A DNA stretch of 64,000 bases from Paenibacillus sp. HW567 (GTDB lineage: Bacteria > Bacillota > Bacilli > Paenibacillales > Paenibacillaceae). Below are positions 59,905 to 64,000 of the stretch, one piece after another. Position numbers and translations under genes: made by a program. The stretch covers positions 5,423,003 to 5,487,002 of the forward strand of contig NZ_KB910518.1 in the NCBI RefSeq assembly GCF_000374185.1, given 5' to 3'. The notes under the pieces were generated by a model, which worked only from the letters and a program-made list of their open reading frames with translations, was not told where the DNA came from and made no database searches. How positions within the stretch are numbered: the first letter of the stretch is position 1; every line of letters starts with the position of its first letter.

Positions 59905-60357
59905 ATGCCTGACCCCTTATCGCATCAGCCGGCTTCCGCAGCCGGGTACGTGAAGTATGTTCAGAAATACAGCGGGAGCGTCCATACCCTCAGCAGCCTG
60001 CTGCTCGGACAGGGAACCGAAGCAGAGGAAGCTACAGCGAGGACCTTCGCAGTACTCTATGAGCCTTACCTGCAAAAGCGTTTAGACCCGCTTGCCCTCT
60101 CCCGGAACGCTTACCGTGAGTGCATCCAGCAATGCTCCCGGCTTACGCAAACCTACAAGCCCATCTATGCAAATATGCTGTCCTGGGAAAATCGGATTGT
60201 TCAGGCGCTCCGCTACGGCCTTCAACTTCCCCTGCCCGAGATCAGCGCCATTCTTCAGCGGAGTGTGCCTGACCTGAAGGCACAGCTCAGACAGGTGCGC
60301 GAACAGATGGCAGCGCAGAAGAACCTGCTGCCGAAATCCAGCTTAACCGCCGGATGA
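59905..60357 (+). CDS. Sigma-factor-like hypothetical protein
   Basis: A 150-residue protein starting 28 bases after the preceding gene and probably under the same riboswitch. Residues about 25-58 (HTLSSLLLGQGTEAEEATARTF) resemble a weak region 2 of ECF sigma factors, and about 94-135 (SWENRIVQALRYGLQLPLPEIS, then ILQRSVPDLKAQLRQVREQM) resemble region 4. The DNA-binding residues are not well conserved. AGAGGA precedes the ATG. Confidence 0.7.
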   Translation: MPDPLSHQPASAAGYVKYVQKYSGSVHTLSSLLLGQGTEAEEATARTFAVLYEPYLQKRLDPLALSRNAYRECIQQCSRLTQTYKPIYANMLSWENRIVQALRYGLQLPLPEISAILQRSVPDLKAQLRQVREQMAAQKNLLPKSSLTAG

Positions 60358-60378
60358 GGGAGCGTAAGCAGATGAACT

Positions 60379-60625
60379 AATGAGCCACTTGCGCCTTAAC
60401 AACGGCATTTCTGCCGTTGTTTCTGAACAAACCAGCCTTCTGCGCCTCAACAACGGTATTTTTACCGCTGTTCCTGAACCAATCAGCCATTTGCGACTTA
60501 ACAACAGCATTTCTGCCGCTGTTCCTGAACAAATCAGCCATTTGTGCCTTAACAACGGTATTTTTACCGCTGTTCCTGAACAAATCAGCCATTTGTGCCT
60601 TAACAACGGCACTTCTGCCGTTGTT
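60379..60625. repeat. 51-bp hairpin repeat array (five hairpins)
   Basis: Hairpins start at 60398, 60449, 60500, 60551 and 60602, exactly 51 bases apart. Outer units have GGCA...TGCC stems and the second and fourth have GGTA...TACC, so both arms changed together. Linkers read CTGAACAAATCAGCCATTTG and relatives. Same family as the array at 47249-47495. Lies between convergent genes. Confidence 0.93.
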
Positions 60626-60694
60626 AAAGTACAAATTCGTCTTTTCAAGATTTCACCTATTGACGAAAATCATAGTTTCCTTAACAGCAGTCAA

Positions 60695-60731
60695 AGAGCT
60701 GCGGCGGAATGCCGCAGCTCTCTTTATTTTG
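60695..60731. terminator. Hairpin terminator between array and the small membrane gene
   Basis: AGAGCTGCGG / CCGCAGCTCT stem with T-rich sequence on both sides. Confidence 0.75.
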
Positions 60732-60733
60732 TC

Positions 60734-60919
60734 TCAGCGCTTACCCTTGCCGCCCTTAGTAAACCTCAGGAAGGCCATACAGCAGCCTAATAAACCTACA
60801 CCCAGCAGTAACGTCTGCAGCGCACCAAGCCAGGTCGAGCCTTCCGGCCGGATCAGGCTGCTGACAATAATCAGCAGGATCGAAGCCGCTACGAGCAGAG
60901 GCGTTTGTCTTTTTTTCAT
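60734..60919 (-). CDS. Small two-helix membrane protein
   Basis: A 61-residue protein with two hydrophobic helices (about 7-24 and 32-51) and a basic C-terminus. AAGGAG lies upstream. No recognised family. Confidence 0.65.
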   Translation of the reverse strand: MKKRQTPLLVAASILLIIVSSLIRPEGSTWLGALQTLLLGVGLLGCCMAFLRFTKGGKGKR

Positions 60920-61012
60920 GTACAGCACCACTCCTTACTTATAAGGTACACTATAAAAGAATATTCCACCAGACAAGCCGCAGAGGTAGAATTAATCTAT
61001 AACAGGGACCAC

Positions 61013-61465
61013 TCAGTCCCAGTAGTTAAATATCACTTCACCGATTGTTTTTGGATTCCAGTATTTAATCATTTTTTGTTCGGCTGTTCTTAAGGTTATA
61101 GTGGCTTCTTGGGTTAGTGTTTGATTCAGTAGTTCTTTATCTATTACTGTATAGTTCTCCGCAATTATTGATTTTACTGGTTCGGGCCCATCTATAAATT
61201 TGATTCCGCTAAAGTCCACTTCAGAAGCAAATGTCACGAAAGGATAAATAGTATGTAAGAGAATATAAAAGTCCATTTCTCTTGTACTTATTTGATAGGT
61301 GCAGAACGTTTTATAGTTTAATGGATGTTCCTTATAAACTATCTTTGCGTTTTCATTCCTAATTGCATGGAATAGATAAGCTTCAAATGTTTTGATTTTT
61401 TGTTGGCTCAATTCTTCTTCTGAAAAGCCGGTTACGCCCGGCTTCATTACTTCATCAATCCTCAT
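61013..61465 (-). CDS. AT-rich hypothetical protein
   Basis: A 150-residue soluble protein (MRIDEVMKPGVTGFSEEELS ... NPKTIGEVIFNYWD) with no family I recognise. The coding sequence is clearly AT-richer than its surroundings, as is the next gene, which suggests acquired DNA. ATG 61465 follows GGTGGTG; six in-frame codons upstream are probably not used. The acidic, compact style would fit an immunity-type protein, but nothing in the context supports that. Confidence 0.68.
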   Translation of the reverse strand: MRIDEVMKPGVTGFSEEELSQQKIKTFEAYLFHAIRNENAKIVYKEHPLNYKTFCTYQISTREMDFYILLHTIYPFVTFASEVDFSGIKFIDGPEPVKSIIAENYTVIDKELLNQTLTQEATITLRTAEQKMIKYWNPKTIGEVIFNYWD

Positions 61466-61629
61466 TGGCACACCACCATCCACACTTTAACTATAAGTCA
61501 ATATAATAAATCCCCTTTTTCTGCGCTGCAAGAATTTCATATATATTTGTGTTTTTCCATTCTGTATATTGATATATATGAGATTATTGATTTTTATTAA
61601 ACTTTTCCCGGAAAGAGGTTGTTCGAGAA

Positions 61630-62808
61630 ATGCTGGAGCCAAACACCGTCGCCCAATTAAAAGAAACATTGAGAGCAAGTATAAACAACCATGAAATCGC
61701 AGGGGCAAATCTTATGGTCATTAAGAACAGCCAAGAAGTTTTTTACCACGATGACGGTCTGGCTGATATTGAAACGGGACGCCCTATAGCAAGGGACTCA
61801 ATTTTTCGTTTATATTCAATGACAAAACCTGTTACCGCCACTTCCATTATGATGTTGCTGGAACAAGGAGAAATTGACTTGTTTGATCCGGTCAGCAAAT
61901 TTATTCCTTCTTTTAGAAACCAAATGGTTGTAAAAGAAGGCGAGTTAGTTCAAGCAAGCCGAGAGGTTACTATTCACGACTTGTTAAATATGACTTCCGG
62001 CTTACTGTATGATGGACCAGATTTGGCAGGCCAGCACTCTTATGCACTGTTTCAAGAATTGGACAGCCGACTGTTCAGCGTAAATCCAATGACCACTATG
62101 GAATTTGCCAGCCGGTTGGGACAAGGTCCATTATCGTTTGATCCAGGGACAAGCTGGCAATATGGTACATCTGCAGATGTACTCGGCGCAATAGTCGAAG
62201 CAGTTAGTGGAATGTCATATGGGGAATTTTTGAAAAAGAAATTATTTGATCCTTTGGACATGCATGACACAGGTTTTGGGTTGCCAGAAGAAAAGAGCGC
62301 GCGCTTAGCGAAAACCTATCAGGATGATGGTACAGGTGGCTTGAAGTTGTACTCAGGAAATCATCTTGGCATTAATCATCAAATGGATCGCACCCCAGCG
62401 TTCGAATCGGGAGGCGCAGGTTTAGCGTCAACTATTGATGATGCCGCCAAATTTACAACGATGTTAATGAATCAAGGTTCCTTGAATGGCGTTCAACTCT
62501 TAAAACCCAGAACTGTTGAATTTTTAACATCAGCCTCATTAACGACTAATCAGCAAAAAGAGTTCGCCAATTGGCATTCCTTATGCGGCCATAGCTACGG
62601 AAACCAAATGCGCTTTATGACTGATCCTGCTAAAGCCGGGTTCATAGGCAGCACTGGCGAATATGGTTGGGATGGCTGGTTAGGTGCTTATTTCACTAAC
62701 AGTCCCCAAGAGGAGTTAACGATCCTATTTATGGTTCAGAAGAAGGATGCCGGCACCATGTCGATTACGCGTAAGTTACGCAATATCATCTTTAGCAGCT
62801 TAGAATAA
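61630..62808 (+). CDS. Class C beta-lactamase-like serine hydrolase (family VIII esterase type)
   Basis: A 392-residue protein with the SxxK motif in RLYSMTKPVTAT (Ser near 68), a Tyr-containing second motif in SWQYGTSADVLG, the LLNMTSGL helix and a W-x-G motif (YGWDGWLG) instead of K-T-G near the C-terminus. This pattern is typical of EstB/family VIII esterases rather than true beta-lactamases. No signal peptide, so cytoplasmic. Divergent from the preceding AT-rich gene and of similar AT-rich composition. Confidence 0.9.
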   Translation: MLEPNTVAQLKETLRASINNHEIAGANLMVIKNSQEVFYHDDGLADIETGRPIARDSIFRLYSMTKPVTATSIMMLLEQGEIDLFDPVSKFIPSFRNQMVVKEGELVQASREVTIHDLLNMTSGLLYDGPDLAGQHSYALFQELDSRLFSVNPMTTMEFASRLGQGPLSFDPGTSWQYGTSADVLGAIVEAVSGMSYGEFLKKKLFDPLDMHDTGFGLPEEKSARLAKTYQDDGTGGLKLYSGNHLGINHQMDRTPAFESGGAGLASTIDDAAKFTTMLMNQGSLNGVQLLKPRTVEFLTSASLTTNQQKEFANWHSLCGHSYGNQMRFMTDPAKAGFIGSTGEYGWDGWLGAYFTNSPQEELTILFMVQKKDAGTMSITRKLRNIIFSSLE

Positions 62809-62812
62809 AAAA

Positions 62813-62850
62813 ATAAGACACGCACGATTGCTCGCGCGTGTCTCATTTTT
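62813..62850 (+). terminator. Terminator of the esterase gene
   Basis: GACACGC / GCGTGTC stem followed by TCATTTTT. Confidence 0.85.
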
Positions 62851-62955
62851 CTTATTTCATTGATTTTGTTAGGATAACGCCATGCAATTTTTAGTGAATC
62901 TCTGGGTGACGTTGATTACACACGCTTTGATTTTTAAGGCGGGAAAACTCCTATA

Positions 62956-64000
62956 TTACTGCTCTTTATCCCGGCCGAGTAACCCGCTGAGCGCCTCAGT
63001 CACGTTCATACCGGTAAGCGTCTGGGTCAATTCAGGAACCTGGGCCATGATTTTGGCAATATCGCCGGTAATTTTGTTCACGCCGGATGAAGCTCCATCC
63101 TGGGAAATCACTGTAATCTTATCAACCTTGGCCAGCGGGGAAGCAATTTTGTCAGCCAGATCTGGCAGAATCTTCAAGAATTCCACTGTAAGCGCCGCTT
63201 GTGTGAACTGTTTGTACGCTTCGGCTTTCTTCTCCAGCGCCACCGCTTCCGCCGCTCCAGCCAGTTGAACAATCTCCGCATTGGCTTTTCCCTTCGCCAG
63301 CTCTGCTTCCGCCGTTGCCAGCCCGCGTTTGGTCGTGGTGGCCGCCTCTGCTTCCGCCTCAAGAATCTGCCGCTGCTTGGCTGCTTCCGCTCTCATAATC
63401 GTAGCCTGGTTCTCCGCCTCGGCAGGCTTGATCACCGTTGCCTCCAGTTCCTTCTGTCTCAGCTCAACTTCGATTTCCCGGACGGTCCGGTTAGCTTCCG
63501 CTTCCATCTGCGTGATTTTGACCTGTTCGGTAACGAGCGACTGCTTAATTTTATTCTGCTGCAATTCGTATGCAAGATCGGCCTGCGCTTTCTTCACTTC
63601 CGTCTCCAGCTTAAAGTCCGCCTGCTTAATGTTCAGCTCCTTCTCGAACTGGGATTCCTTGGCGCGGGCCGCGGTTTCCGCTTCAATGGTAGCCTGATGC
63701 GCATCGGCTTTGGCAATGGAGGATTCTTTCACCGCCTCAGCCTGCTTGATCTGAATGTCGCGTTCCGCTTCTGCCTTGGCAATGCTGGCATCGCGGCGGA
63801 TGCGCTCAATTTCCGGAACTCCCATATTGTCGATATACCCTTTATCGTCGGTAATTTTTTTAATGGTGAAGCTGACCACCTCAAGCCCCATCTTGTCGAG
63901 GTCCTCCGAGCACGTCTCCCGCATCTTACTGTTGATTTCGTCGGGTGTCTTTAGGATGGATTCCACCGATAATTGCCCGATCAAACCGCGCAAATGGCCT
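62956..64000 (-). CDS. floT: Flotillin-like protein (C-terminal part, cut by window edge)
   Basis: About 348 residues of a flotillin/SPFH protein whose N-terminus lies beyond the window. The visible sequence opens in the SPFH domain (HLRGLIGQLSVESI, DDKGYIDNMGVPEIERIRR), followed by the long Ala/Glu-rich coiled coil (AEAERDIQIKQAEA and similar, about 95-275) and a C-terminal oligomerisation segment. Matches Bacillus FloT/YuaG, which scaffolds functional membrane microdomains. The frame stays open to the edge. Confidence 0.92.
   Translation of the reverse strand, partial: GHLRGLIGQLSVESILKTPDEINSKMRETCSEDLDKMGLEVVSFTIKKITDDKGYIDNMGVPEIERIRRDASIAKAEAERDIQIKQAEAVKESSIAKADAHQATIEAETAARAKESQFEKELNIKQADFKLETEVKKAQADLAYELQQNKIKQSLVTEQVKITQMEAEANRTVREIEVELRQKELEATVIKPAEAENQATIMRAEAAKQRQILEAEAEAATTTKRGLATAEAELAKGKANAEIVQLAGAAEAVALEKKAEAYKQFTQAALTVEFLKILPDLADKIASPLAKVDKITVISQDGASSGVNKITGDIAKIMAQVPELTQTLTGMNVTEALSGLLGRDKEQ

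Noticed and set aside
60379..60625. CRISPR array
   Set aside because: There are no invariant direct repeats separated by unique spacers; the linkers are repeated too, and no cas gene is present.
60377..60790. Open frames across the 60.4-kb repeat array on both strands
   Set aside because: Same reason: periodic sequence keeps frames open; no independent coding signal.
61630..62808. True beta-lactamase resistance gene
   Set aside because: It lacks a signal peptide and the KTG motif; W-x-G and the overall pattern fit family VIII esterases better.
63199..63954. Plus-strand frame opposite the flotillin gene
   Set aside because: Shadow of the Ala/Glu/Lys coiled-coil codons; it yields an Arg/Leu/Phe-rich sequence with no domain.

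Overview
The window looks like a chromosomal segment of a Paenibacillus-type member of the Bacillales. The evidence is moderately high GC with strong AGGAGG-type ribosome binding sites, frequent GTG and TTG starts, and Firmicutes-specific families: bacilliredoxin BrxA/YphP, the bacillithiol-system protein YtxJ, LipL octanoyltransferase, EcsAB, GlgC/GlgD/GlgP, a YkcBC-like glycosyltransferase pair, a flotillin, and a ydaO-type cyclic di-AMP riboswitch. No rRNA, tRNA, prophage, transposase or CRISPR array was seen.

Layout. 0-9.8 kb is core metabolism and maintenance: acpS-mutY, an alpha/beta hydrolase, nadE, brxA, a membrane histidine kinase, a YtfP-like flavoprotein and ecsAB. 9.8-10.7 kb is a scar: an AT-rich lipoprotein gene sits between short duplicated pieces of the two flanking genes. 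10.7-15.7 kb carries two drug-efflux-type MFS genes around a MarR regulator, a GNAT acetyltransferase and a free-methionine-sulfoxide reductase. 15.8-20.6 kb is a glycogen operon, glgC-glgD-glgP, without glgA or glgB. 21-29.2 kb holds a membrane acyltransferase and a biotin-independent malonate decarboxylase operon, mdcH-A-B-C-DE-G, with divergent mdcR; the beta and gamma carboxyltransferase subunits are fused in one gene. 29.4-37 kb has a two-component system, a short flavoprotein, galU and a GT2/GT39 pair. 37-46 kb has small enzymes, SulP with its ArsR regulator, an aminotransferase, and a MarR-nitroreductase-monooxygenase operon. 46.4-50.6 kb has a nitrilase-family amidase, lipL, a CHAD protein, a thioredoxin and a MerR gene broken by an in-frame stop. 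50.8-57.2 kb is a second two-component system with two small membrane proteins, a chemoreceptor and an MFS gene. 57.3-64 kb has an SDR, ytxJ-glutaredoxin, a cyclic di-AMP riboswitch with its unusual gene pair, an AT-rich hypothetical gene, a class C beta-lactamase-like esterase and the C-terminal part of a flotillin.

The most unusual features are in the non-coding DNA. Three arrays of 51-bp repeats, each unit carrying a GC-rich hairpin, sit beyond gene ends; two lie between convergent genes. Two MITE-like elements of about 210 bp, in opposite orientation, lie in divergent promoter regions and have stems that changed in both arms together. TTAACA direct repeats with an 11-bp period lie upstream of three genes next to the 50.8-kb two-component system and suggest a small local regulon. 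The cyclic di-AMP riboswitch precedes a short gene resembling only the N-terminal domain of enolase-superfamily enzymes. All of this was read by eye; family assignments rest on recognised motifs, not database searches.
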